Of a stretch of 64,000 nucleotides of DNA, positions 1 through 6,370 are shown piece after piece; the first letter of the stretch is position 1, and each line of letters starts with the position of its first letter. A program made the translations under genes and the position numbers. The stretch is from Mucilaginibacter sp. L196. GTDB lineage: Bacteria > Bacteroidota > Bacteroidia > Sphingobacteriales > Sphingobacteriaceae. Under the pieces are notes generated by a model. The model was not told the origin of the DNA. It did not search any database and saw only the letters and a list, made by a program, of their open reading frames with translations. Where the stretch lies: contig NZ_LMUO01000015.1 in assembly GCF_009765905.1 (NCBI RefSeq), positions 154,219 through 218,218 of the forward strand, given 5' to 3'.

Positions 1-774
1 GTAAGCAAAAGTTTAAACCTACGCAGCATGACCAGGGCGCTTGGTAATGACCTGGTGGGGCGTGCATTGGTCAACATCATGATATCAGACGTAACGCAGT
101 TTGTGAACGTTGGCAAAACCATGAGTGATGCACAGGTTATTGAAACCGTAGGGTTGATTATGAAGCATTACAGCCACCTGAAGCCGGAAGATTTTAAATT
201 ATGCTTTGACGGGATTAAAACAGGCAAATATGGCCAACTGTACGATAGGTTTGATGGCCAAATCATCCTTCATTGCCTGAATGTGTATGATCAGGAACGT
301 GATTTTGTAGCTGCCGAGATCAACTCAAACCAAAATGAAGCGTTTAAAATGTATAGCATGCAGCCATTATTGCCTGAGCGTATAGATGCTGATGATACGC
401 GCTATGATGAATTGTTTAAAACCAATATAGCCATACTACGTGCCAGGTTAGCAAAACATAAAGAAGAGCGGGAAAAAGCCAAAGCCGCGCAAAAGAAGCC
501 AATTGATAACCCAATTGCTACCATACACCAAAATTGGTTGCAACAGTTTAGCGATCTACACATGATACAGCAATTACCTGGTAAAGCACGCATGATAAGA
601 AAATATGGATTGATGAAAAATCCATTTGCTAATAAACTGCCTAAAATGATTCCGCGCATACTGGATATAAATGCTTACCTGGAGCATAAGCAATGGCAGT
701 ATATACTTGCCCAGCTGTGTAAGAATGAACGAATGAATGAATACTTAACTAAATACCCAAAAAAATCATGTTGA
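1..774 (+). CDS. DUF6633-like phage protein, 5' end outside window
   Basis: The reading frame is open back to base 1, so the gene probably starts to the left; the first ATG in view is at 28. At least 248 residues are visible. The centre has a segment resembling the DUF6633 family of Bacteroidota phage and mobile-element proteins (LKPEDFKLCFDGIKTGKYG followed by LYDRFDGQIILHCLN). A Lys/Glu/Ala-rich stretch near residues 140-160 looks helical and charged, and the C-terminus is basic. The function is not known. It lies upstream of the tail genes and is separated from them by a promoter-rich gap, so it probably ends an earlier transcription unit. Family assignment is from recalled similarity only. 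Confidence 0.6.
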   Translation, partial: VSKSLNLRSMTRALGNDLVGRALVNIMISDVTQFVNVGKTMSDAQVIETVGLIMKHYSHLKPEDFKLCFDGIKTGKYGQLYDRFDGQIILHCLNVYDQERDFVAAEINSNQNEAFKMYSMQPLLPERIDADDTRYDELFKTNIAILRARLAKHKEEREKAKAAQKKPIDNPIATIHQNWLQQFSDLHMIQQLPGKARMIRKYGLMKNPFANKLPKMIPRILDINAYLEHKQWQYILAQLCKNERMNEYLTKYPKKSC

Positions 775-879
775 TACCAGAACTCTTAATCACAAAGGGT
801 GTATGGTTTGGTTGCTAATGGCCCGCTTTTTCCATCAGGCCATTACGCGCATTTGGATTTATCGATAAATTTATTTTCG

Positions 880-916
880 TTTTTGGATAGTTTGTATATA
901 ATATATTTTATATTTG
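880..916 (+). promoter_or_regulatory. Phage promoter-like element, copy 1
   Basis: TTTTTGGATAGTTTGTATA (from 880) is followed by an AT-rich spacer and TATATTTG (909-916), a perfect match to the Bacteroidota -7 box TAnnTTTG. The TTTG at 891-894 is only 14 nt from the -7 box, whereas host promoters in this window have 18-19 nt. Three further copies are at 1039, 2102 and 13341. Confidence 0.6.
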
Positions 917-922
917 ATCAAA

Positions 923-1003
923 GTATATTTTTCCCTCCGTGTTATTTAGGTTTATAGTTAGTTGAGAGTCCCGCAGGTGCCAGCTTAGCGGGCTTTCTTT
1001 TTT
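923..1003 (+). ncRNA. Candidate small phage RNA (promoter copy 1 to terminator)
   Basis: A transcript starting just after the -7 box of promoter copy 1 would run about 80 nt and stop at the hairpin plus T-run ending near 1003. I find no open frame of useful length inside it. This promoter-terminator pair with nothing coding between suggests a small RNA, or a short regulated leader. Inference from the layout only. Confidence 0.35.
966..1003 (+). terminator. Rho-independent terminator
   Basis: A CCCGC/GCGGG stem (970-974 with 988-992), extended by an AG/CT pair around a bulged T, is followed by TTTCTTTTTTT. It would stop transcription from promoter copy 1. Confidence 0.6.
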
Positions 1004-1038
1004 TCGATTATTTTTCATTTTAAAGAATTTAATTTGCG

Positions 1039-1074
1039 TTTTTGGATAGTTTGCATATATAATTTTTATATTTG
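1039..1074 (+). promoter_or_regulatory. Phage promoter-like element, copy 2
   Basis: TTTTTGGATAGTTTGCATA is followed by TATATTTG at 1067-1074, with 13 nt between TTTG (1050-1053) and the -7 box. An ATG lies 6 nt after the -7 box (1080), so the transcript may be nearly leaderless. Confidence 0.6.
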
Positions 1075-1079
1075 TTTTC

Positions 1080-1323
1080 ATGTTTCTTTACCCGGAGTAT
1101 ATTATCGCAGATTATTTACGCAGCAAGACTGATTTGGTAGAGCTAAAAGAACTGCTATTGATGTGATTATTGCCAATTAGCTTGATTTGTTGGCTAATAC
1201 CGTTTGTGGTGTTGGTAGGGTATTGAAAAGTATGAGCTGGATGACGGACAGGTGAAGATCCGCACGAATGCAACAACAATAGCATCTGCACTCATTGTAT
1301 ATATAAATGAATTGAATAAATAA
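1080..1323 (+). pseudogene. Decayed small phage gene (two apparent frameshifts)
   Basis: An ATG at 1080 opens a 28-codon peptide beginning MFLYPEYIIADYL, ending at a TGA at 1164-1166. Downstream, a second frame reads ANTVCGVGRVLKS and a third reads YELDDGQVKIRT and runs to a TAA at 1321-1323. The YELDDGQ.KI.T stretch looks like the middle of a small Bacteroidota phage protein. Read together, the three pieces look like one gene of about 80 codons broken by two frameshifts. They could instead be a genuine 28-residue peptide plus unrelated non-coding sequence. The function is unknown. Confidence 0.35.
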
Positions 1324-1330
1324 ACATATA

Positions 1331-1747
1331 ATGCAAGTATCAGCGAAAATATTAAATAAGAGCCTTAATTGGAGCGCCTTGCTTAAGGTGAGGGTTGGCA
1401 CGGTGGTTACTGGCCCGGATGGTAATACCTATATTAACACTTCGGGTGTTAATAGTGTGGTTACCATTACTACTAACTGGCAGTTTATTGCCGGTGTTGC
1501 GGGATTGCCACCTATTAATTTGACGGCTTCGGCAATATTGGGTGCTGATCCTAATTTTTATGTAAGTTTAAGTGCCTATTCGGTACCTGCTTTCCCTAAA
1601 AGTATTAGTGCCTATGTGGATAGTGCCGGAACTGGCGCTTACGTATTGGTGTCGCCATTGCAATATGATCCGGTGAATATGATATTGAGCGGGTTGGATA
1701 GTCCGACTGATTTTCCTAATCAGCAGATTATGATTGTAGTATCTTAA
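1331..1747 (+). CDS. Hypothetical phage structural protein
   Basis: 138 residues, starting at an ATG just after the decayed gene. It has no signal peptide or membrane segment and is rich in Val, Thr, Ser and Asn, with alternating hydrophobic and polar residues suggesting a beta-sandwich. The C-terminal part contains NFYVSLSAYSVPAFPKSISA. I do not recognise the family. Its position between the head-side genes and the tail terminator region suits a minor head or decoration protein, but that rests on gene order alone. Confidence 0.6.
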   Translation: MQVSAKILNKSLNWSALLKVRVGTVVTGPDGNTYINTSGVNSVVTITTNWQFIAGVAGLPPINLTASAILGADPNFYVSLSAYSVPAFPKSISAYVDSAGTGAYVLVSPLQYDPVNMILSGLDSPTDFPNQQIMIVVS

Positions 1748-1786
1748 GAAGTAGCAAGGTAGTTAGTATCAAGTCAGAGCGATAAA

Positions 1787-1820
1787 CACACCCCTACCCC
1801 TCTTTGTATAGGGGATTTTG
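1787..1820. repeat. Dispersed CCCCT/AGGGG palindromic repeat, R1
   Basis: CACACCCCTACCCCTCTTTG followed by TATAGGGGATTTT, preceded by a TAGCAAG/AGTATCAAG-type repeat (1750-1776). It lies about 20 nt upstream of the next start codon. One of seven such elements in the tail region. Confidence 0.65.
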
Positions 1821-1840
1821 ATTTACTTAATTTAATTTTG

Positions 1841-2092
1841 ATGGATATAGGTTTAGTTAATTCCTTGTATGAGGCCGGGGCTTTGTCGGCGATGTACCGG
1901 GCGGGGCTTGTTGGCATGAAGGTGTTTACTTATAGGGAAATTTATTTGTGGGTGCATGAACAAGTTGATACCAGGGGGATTACATTGAGTGAGGCTGTGA
2001 TTGAGGCTAAAGAGAAATTTGATAAAAACGATCGCACCATATGGCGGGCTCTGAGTTCCTTTACTGTCAAATCCTTGACAGTATATGCATAA
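1841..2092 (+). CDS. Small helical phage protein, possible HTH
   Basis: 83 residues from the ATG at 1841; a TTG three bases earlier is also in frame but less likely. The protein is mostly helical, with the segments GLVGMKVFTYREIYLWV and TIWRALSSF. The spacing of TLSEAVIEAKEKFDKNDRTI before TIWRAL resembles a small DNA-binding helix-turn-helix of the kind seen in phage regulatory or packaging proteins. I cannot assign it to a family. It is followed by an inverted repeat and a phage promoter-like element, so it closes its own unit. Confidence 0.55.
   Translation: MDIGLVNSLYEAGALSAMYRAGLVGMKVFTYREIYLWVHEQVDTRGITLSEAVIEAKEKFDKNDRTIWRALSSFTVKSLTVYA
2063..2082. other. Perfect 8-bp inverted repeat at gene end
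   Basis: ACTGTCAA ATCC TTGACAGT lies inside the last codons of the preceding gene. No T-run follows immediately (the T6 begins 12 nt later), so it may be a weak terminator or an operator for the promoter at 2102. Confidence 0.45.
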
Positions 2093-2101
2093 TTTTTTGC
2101 G

Positions 2102-2138
2102 TTTTTAGATAGTTTGTATAATTAATATTTTAAGTTTG
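2102..2138 (+). promoter_or_regulatory. Phage promoter-like element, copy 3
   Basis: TTTTTAGATAGTTTGTATA is followed by TAAGTTTG at 2131-2138, with 14 nt between TTTG (2113-2116) and the -7 box. An ATG lies 6 nt downstream (2144-2146), the same layout as copy 2. Confidence 0.6.
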
Positions 2139-2143
2139 TTTAC

Positions 2144-2200
2144 ATGTATTATCCTTTATCGGGAGGCGTTTATGGAGTCAGGAATCAAGATAAAAAATAG
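2144..2200 (+). CDS. Possible 18-residue leader peptide
   Basis: ATG at 2144 opens MYYPLSGGVYGVRNQDKK and ends at TAG 2198-2200. It begins where promoter copy 3 should start its transcript, as the 28-codon peptide does after copy 2. It may simply be untranslated leader; the parallel position is the only support. Confidence 0.2.
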   Translation: MYYPLSGGVYGVRNQDKK

Positions 2201-2228
2201 CCCCTTAATTGAGGTAAAAACATAAATT

Positions 2229-2621
2229 ATGAAGTATAAAGTATTGCCTACTGCCTTATTGTTAAAGAACAACGTTAAGGCTAAATCAGGAACTATTGTT
2301 ACTGCTGACCAGTTAACGGATACCCCGGCGAATCTGATTGAAAATGGATTTATTGCTGAAGTACAAGAAACTACTGCTGATGATAACCAGAGTACTGAGC
2401 AGCAAGCTGCTGATGCACAAAAGGCGGTTGATGTAGCGACTGAAGAATTGAATACTGCACAGCGTACTTTAGAGGCTTTTAAAACGGCTAATCCTACGGC
2501 TACCGAGGTTGAATTACAGCCATTGGTTGAGGTGGTTGCAGCTGCTACCACTACTTTGACTGAAGCACAAACAGCTTTGGCAGCAATTTTACCGGCTAAA
2601 AAAGTTCCGGCTAAAAAATAA
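2229..2621 (+). CDS. Hypothetical Ala/Thr-rich phage protein with coiled coil
   Basis: 130 residues. The first 45 form a compact segment (KYKVLPTALLLKNNVKAKSG) like small phage proteins that precede head-tail genes. Residues 55-120 are Ala/Glu/Gln/Thr-rich and likely form a long helical hairpin or coiled coil. The tail is PAKKVPAKK, basic and possibly DNA- or capsid-binding. No family is recognised with confidence. It is expressed from promoter copy 3 and sits upstream of the tail terminator-like gene. Confidence 0.6.
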   Translation: MKYKVLPTALLLKNNVKAKSGTIVTADQLTDTPANLIENGFIAEVQETTADDNQSTEQQAADAQKAVDVATEELNTAQRTLEAFKTANPTATEVELQPLVEVVAAATTTLTEAQTALAAILPAKKVPAKK

Positions 2622-2663
2622 TATCGGTAAGGGCACTTTTACAGGAAGCGCTATCTACGGCTT

Positions 2664-2745
2664 AATACCAAATAGCTAGTATTTAGTGAGCTACACTGAG
2701 TGTAGAACATACTCTTACCCCCCTCTCTGGAGCGGGGATTGGGAT
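2664..2745. repeat. Dispersed repeat R2 (TAGC-type plus CCCCT palindrome)
   Basis: AATAGCTAGTATTTAGTGAG (2670-2689), then TGTAGAACATACTCTTACCC and CCCTCTCTGGAGCGGGGATT. It lies directly upstream of the start codon at 2758. Same two-part architecture as the other copies in the tail region. Confidence 0.6.
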
Positions 2746-2757
2746 TGAAAATTAAAG

Positions 2758-3372
2758 ATGGCGGCAGTAATAACAGAAATAATACCAGCATCAGGGTTTG
2801 AACAGGTGAGAGATGCGATTGGAGCGCTACTTGCAATAGAGCTTACCAATCAGCAAACTTTGCAACAGTTTACAGATCCGGTAAATGTTTACCAGGAGCG
2901 GTTAACGCCCTTTGATCCTACAACGGAAGTGGTAATTGTGAATGTGAATTTTGGGCGCGCTGAATATAGCCAATGGACGCAACAGGATAGACTGGGTAAA
3001 ACGAATTTTTACATCCATGTATATTCAACAGCAGTATCGACCGAGGATATTCCAACGGGTAGTTTAGACTCAGGTAAACGGTTACATCACTTTTTGGCGA
3101 TGTGTGCCTATATACTGAGCAGCCCTAAAACGAAAGATTTGGGTTTTGCGCCTGGTATAATTGGAGGCAGTTATGTTGAGAAGATAAATACGAATCACTT
3201 TGCGGGAAAACCAATTGTAAATTACGAGCGGCATGGTGTACTCACTTTTACGGTAAGAATACAGGAGAGCCAGCAATTGTTCCCGACCAGCAGTTTGTTT
3301 GGCATTGACACCAACGTTACGTTGGATGAAACGGATAAAGGGTATGTATATACGTTGAATACACCTCAATAG
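2758..3372 (+). CDS. Putative tail terminator/completion protein
   Basis: 204 residues with no signal peptide. The pattern (an N-terminal helix, then beta strands with TEVVIVNVNFGRAEYSQW, and a C-terminal strand region with FTVRIQESQQ) suits a phage tail terminator or head-tail joining protein. It lies immediately before the sheath and tube genes, the usual place for a gpU/gp37-type tail completion protein. The call rests on position and general fold impression, not on a recognised motif. A minor structural protein of another kind is possible. Confidence 0.45.
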   Translation: MAAVITEIIPASGFEQVRDAIGALLAIELTNQQTLQQFTDPVNVYQERLTPFDPTTEVVIVNVNFGRAEYSQWTQQDRLGKTNFYIHVYSTAVSTEDIPTGSLDSGKRLHHFLAMCAYILSSPKTKDLGFAPGIIGGSYVEKINTNHFAGKPIVNYERHGVLTFTVRIQESQQLFPTSSLFGIDTNVTLDETDKGYVYTLNTPQ

Positions 3373-3583
3373 TTTAGAGGAGCGAAGAGCGGAAATAATT
3401 TAATAAAGATACCAGATTTCCATATGTCTACGGGTTAGACTGAGTGAAATTAATACGCAAGAAAGCGGGGTGGTACCCAGGGGTATTATTACTCCAATTA
3501 GGCTTAGTATGGCGATCGAGCCGGGAGCGATGGCCGAAGGCTAGTTCCCTTCGCGCCAGCCTCGCGGAGAAAAGTATAATTAA

Positions 3584-3672
3584 GATTCAAGAATCAAGAT
3601 TCGAGGAATGAAGGAGGGAGAAGGAAGAAGGAAATTCAAAATTCAAAATTCAAGAATCTTGATTCTCGAATC
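3584..3672. repeat. Inverted pair of GATTCAAGAATCAAGATTC repeat
   Basis: The left arm begins GATTCAAGAATCAAGATTC; the right arm read on the minus strand is GATTCGAGAATCAAGATTC. The same ATCAAGAATC motif occurs in host intergenic DNA near 61,763, so prophage and host share the repeat family. Confidence 0.65.
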
Positions 3673-3680
3673 AGGACTAG

Positions 3681-3725
3681 GTGTAGAACACACACCCAAC
3701 CCTTCTCTAGAGAGGGGATTTAAAA
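3681..3725. repeat. Dispersed CCCCT/AGGGG palindromic repeat, R3
   Basis: GTGTAGAACACACACCCAAC followed by CCTTCTCTAGAGAGGGGATT. The TCTCTAGAGA core is a perfect palindrome. It ends about 25 nt before the sheath start codon. Confidence 0.65.
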
Positions 3726-3750
3726 AAAAATAAAAAATTAACATAAAAAT

Positions 3751-5274
3751 ATGAGTAGTATATCGACAGCCATTGGATTACAAAGGATGAGCCGCGTAAG
3801 CGGTTACCAGTTGAATAAAGGCTCTTTCAGCAATGAAACGCCTAATCTGCCGCAAATAGTGGCAATGTTTGGGGAGGCAAATGTTGCCAACCAGGGTAGT
3901 ATTACTACGCAGGCATTGCAAATCACTTCGGCAGCGCAAGCGGGTCAAGTTTATGGCTATGGTAGCCCTATCCACCAGATGTCGCGGATACTATTCCCGA
4001 TTAGCGGGAGCGGGATTGACGGTATACCTGTTTTTGTAATGCCGCAGCTAAGTGCCGAAGGTGCTTCGCAAACGGTAATTGAATGGACGATAACCGGTAC
4101 AGCAACGGCTAATGCTACGCATACCTTTGTTATCAATGGCCGTTATAACCTGGATTACCAGACTTACAGTTTCGCGGTTGCCATTGGTGATACGCCGACG
4201 GCGATAGCTACGAAAGCAGCTAACGCTATAAATGCAGTATTGGGCGCGCCTGTCGCGGTTACTACCGCTGCCGGTGTTCTAACCTTTACCACTGTTTGGG
4301 CAGGTGCTACATCCGCCAATATTAATATTTCGGTTGACAATGGTGGTAGTGCTGCCGGTGTTACTTACGCCCAGACACTGAATACCGCAGGTGCGGGAGC
4401 AGTGGATCTGACTGCCACTTTAGCACAATTTGAAAGCACCTGGTATACGACTGTTTTAAACCCGTACGGTGATAACGGAACTTTAGCCGAGTTGGAAGAA
4501 TTTAACGGTGTGCCAGATAATTTAAACCCTACCGGACAATATTCGGGTGATGTGTTTACGCCTTTTATGGCATTTTTTGGCAGTACAGTATCAGATGTTG
4601 CCAACTTCACTGCTATTACGAATGCTTCGGCAAGGATTAGCCAGGTAACGAATGTGTTATGCCCTGCACCAGGATCGGCAGGTATGAACTGGGAAGCAGC
4701 GGCCAATGTGGTTACTTTGTTTTGCCCTATAATGCAGAATACACCGCAGCTTGATGTTAACGCGCAGAGTTACCCGGATATGCCGGTGCCATCTACCAAT
4801 ACTATCGGTGATATGGCATCGTATAACAACCGCGATTTATTGGTACAGGCTGGCTGTTCTACAGTAACACTGGTTAACGGTGCTTACCAAATACAAGACC
4901 TGGTTACCACTTATCACCCGGCAGGCGAAGTTCCGTTGCAATTTAACTATTGCCGTAACCTAAACCTGGACTGGAATATTAAAGATGGCTACAGCATTTT
5001 ACAGGCAATTTATGTGAACGATAAAGTGATTGTGGCTGATAACCAGGTTACAACCGCTGCGAATGCGATTAAGCCATCACAGTGGAAAGCTGTAGTTTAT
5101 GATTACTTCGATAACCAAGCGCAGGCAGCATTGATCAATGACCCTGCATTTAGCAAGTCCTCATTAAATGTACAGGTGTCAAGTACCAATCCAAACAGGT
5201 TTGAAACCGCATTTAGCTATAAGCGTACAGGTATTGCAAGGATTGAGAGCACTACTGCAACAGCTGGGTTTTAA
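3751..5274 (+). CDS. Contractile tail sheath protein
   Basis: 507 residues, the expected size for a myovirus sheath of the Mu gpL class. The N-terminal third has NLPQIVAMFGEANVANQGS and QAGQVYGYGSPIHQMSRIL, matching the conserved start of phage tail sheath proteins (a transition from flexible arm to alpha/beta core with the YGYGSP.H motif). A Thr/Ala-rich beta domain around residues 110-200 is the variable inserted domain. The C-terminal part (KPSQWKAVVYDYF...RTGIARIE) is the conserved polymerising domain. With the tube gene next, it shows that the prophage has a contractile tail. Sheath subunits contract to drive the tube through the envelope. Confidence 0.9.
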   Translation: MSSISTAIGLQRMSRVSGYQLNKGSFSNETPNLPQIVAMFGEANVANQGSITTQALQITSAAQAGQVYGYGSPIHQMSRILFPISGSGIDGIPVFVMPQLSAEGASQTVIEWTITGTATANATHTFVINGRYNLDYQTYSFAVAIGDTPTAIATKAANAINAVLGAPVAVTTAAGVLTFTTVWAGATSANINISVDNGGSAAGVTYAQTLNTAGAGAVDLTATLAQFESTWYTTVLNPYGDNGTLAELEEFNGVPDNLNPTGQYSGDVFTPFMAFFGSTVSDVANFTAITNASARISQVTNVLCPAPGSAGMNWEAAANVVTLFCPIMQNTPQLDVNAQSYPDMPVPSTNTIGDMASYNNRDLLVQAGCSTVTLVNGAYQIQDLVTTYHPAGEVPLQFNYCRNLNLDWNIKDGYSILQAIYVNDKVIVADNQVTTAANAIKPSQWKAVVYDYFDNQAQAALINDPAFSKSSLNVQVSSTNPNRFETAFSYKRTGIARIESTTATAGF

Positions 5275-5334
5275 TAAGAGCCAAGAATTAAGTATCAAGA
5301 ATTTAAGATAAAAACGACATTAAAATTTAAAAAC

Positions 5335-5742
5335 ATGGGTTATATAGGCGGTGATTTTACAGAGGTGACTTGCATGCACCCACTTGGCAGCTTTCGTTAT
5401 GCGCCAAAATCAAATGAGGCTTTTACGCCTGATAAAGGTGGTTTGCGTTCCAATGATGAAGCTAATAGCGTGACTGGCGGCGGGGTGAGTATTGTTATAA
5501 TAAACAATAAGCGCTGGAGCATTGAAGGATCAATAGCGGTAGATTTTGTATCGGATAACGAGATGGGGTCTTTGAACGCTATGGCGGGAGATCCACACGA
5601 TGGTGTATGGACGTTTAGCCATGTCTCAGGCGCCATATGGAAAGGAACCGGCAGACCGGTTGGTGAAATTACCCCAGACACCAATACAGCTTCAGTAAAA
5701 CTGAAAGTATCCGGCGGTGGGGTACTGGAACTAATATCTTAA
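5335..5742 (+). CDS. Tail tube protein
   Basis: 135 residues directly after the sheath gene. The sequence starts MGYIGGDFTEVTCMHPLG and continues in short beta strands, with an asparagine/lysine-rich loop (IINNKRWSIEGSIAVDF) as in Mu gpM-like and related small tube proteins. The short length, beta-rich pattern and sheath-tube-chaperone-tape-measure order support the call. Tube subunits stack as hexameric rings inside the sheath, with ring number set by the tape measure. Confidence 0.8.
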   Translation: MGYIGGDFTEVTCMHPLGSFRYAPKSNEAFTPDKGGLRSNDEANSVTGGGVSIVIINNKRWSIEGSIAVDFVSDNEMGSLNAMAGDPHDGVWTFSHVSGAIWKGTGRPVGEITPDTNTASVKLKVSGGGVLELIS

Positions 5743-5761
5743 TTAAAAAATCTAATAATTT

Positions 5762-6190
5762 ATGAAAATAACAAGTGAAGTTAAGGTAGCCGAAGAGGTA
5801 GCCATTGAAGAGTTAAAAGTATTTGCTGAGTATCACCTGGAGAAGACCATTAACGATGAAAAACTTAACGAGGATTATCCGGATGTTTTAGAAGCGATAA
5901 AATTAGGCTTGTTAACTTTTAATGATGAACAGGTACCTACCTATACTTTAAAAAAATCTATTATGACCGATAACGGAAGTTTGGCCTTAGATAAAATTAC
6001 GTTTGTGACCAGGATCCGCTCGAGTGAGAAAGAAAAACTTGCAAAGGGTATTGATTTAAAGAATGACAGCTTTAAATTGATTAATAAGCTTAAAGCCCAT
6101 TTAACAGGGCAGCCCGTTGCTATGCTTGATAAGTTTCCGAGCAAATTTGATGAACGTGTCATCGATCAACTGAGTTCGGTTTTTATGTAG
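5762..6190 (+). CDS. Tail assembly chaperone (frame-0 product)
   Basis: 142 residues, acidic and helical, between tube and tape measure, the standard position of the tail assembly chaperone (lambda G, P2 E, Mu gp41). It stops with TTT ATG TAG right after a T5 tract (6180-6184). In other tailed phages this protein is made together with a frameshifted longer form and binds the tape measure until the tube assembles. The sequence shows the same arrangement, because an open -1 frame continues for 59 codons (see the frameshift entry). Confidence 0.75.
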   Translation: MKITSEVKVAEEVAIEELKVFAEYHLEKTINDEKLNEDYPDVLEAIKLGLLTFNDEQVPTYTLKKSIMTDNGSLALDKITFVTRIRSSEKEKLAKGIDLKNDSFKLINKLKAHLTGQPVAMLDKFPSKFDERVIDQLSSVFM

Positions 6191-6363
6191 ACTGGTTACA
6201 GGATTATGACGGCGTAATTAAAACACTTTGCCGATCATACCCGTGGGCCAGTCCGACCTATGTAGATCTCATGTATTGCGACAGCAAAGATCATTTTGGC
6301 CTGATATACTGGTACAATGATGTTTTGGAGCAACATGAAGAACAAAAAAACAATTATACCTAA
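5762..6363 (+). CDS. Tail assembly chaperone, probable -1 frameshift fusion
   Basis: The -1 frame is open from 6154 to a TAA at 6361-6363 and has no plausible start codon of its own near its beginning. From the slip site it reads YVDWLQDYDGVIKTLC, then YPWASPTYVDLMYC, then FGLIYWYNDVL, a composition typical of real protein. Slippage of a P-site TTT codon (6182-6184) back by one base on the T5 run would join ...QLSSVF to YVDW and give a fusion of about 200 residues. The frame-0 ATG-TAG that follows would favour the shift. The GT-type product would recruit tape measure. The frameshift is inferred from gene order and the open frame, not demonstrated. Confidence 0.65.
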
Positions 6364-6370
6364 AAAATAA

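Larger units (their letters stand above)
3373..3750. other. Gene-free gap made of dispersed repeats
   Basis: 378 bp without a convincing gene. It holds an inverted pair of the host-type GATTCAAGAATCAAGATTC repeat (3584-3605 and 3650-3672) with polypurine sequence between, then repeat R3 (3681-3725), then an A-rich ribosome-entry region before the sheath start. Confidence 0.7.

Noticed and set aside
402..659. Antisense frames within the first gene and within the tail genes
   Set aside because: They mirror coding sequence on the other strand and have no start-site context or family resemblance.
3444..3610. GTG-initiated frame of about 55 codons in the repeat-filled gap before the sheath gene
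   Set aside because: It runs through dispersed repeats and into polypurine sequence; no recognisable protein.
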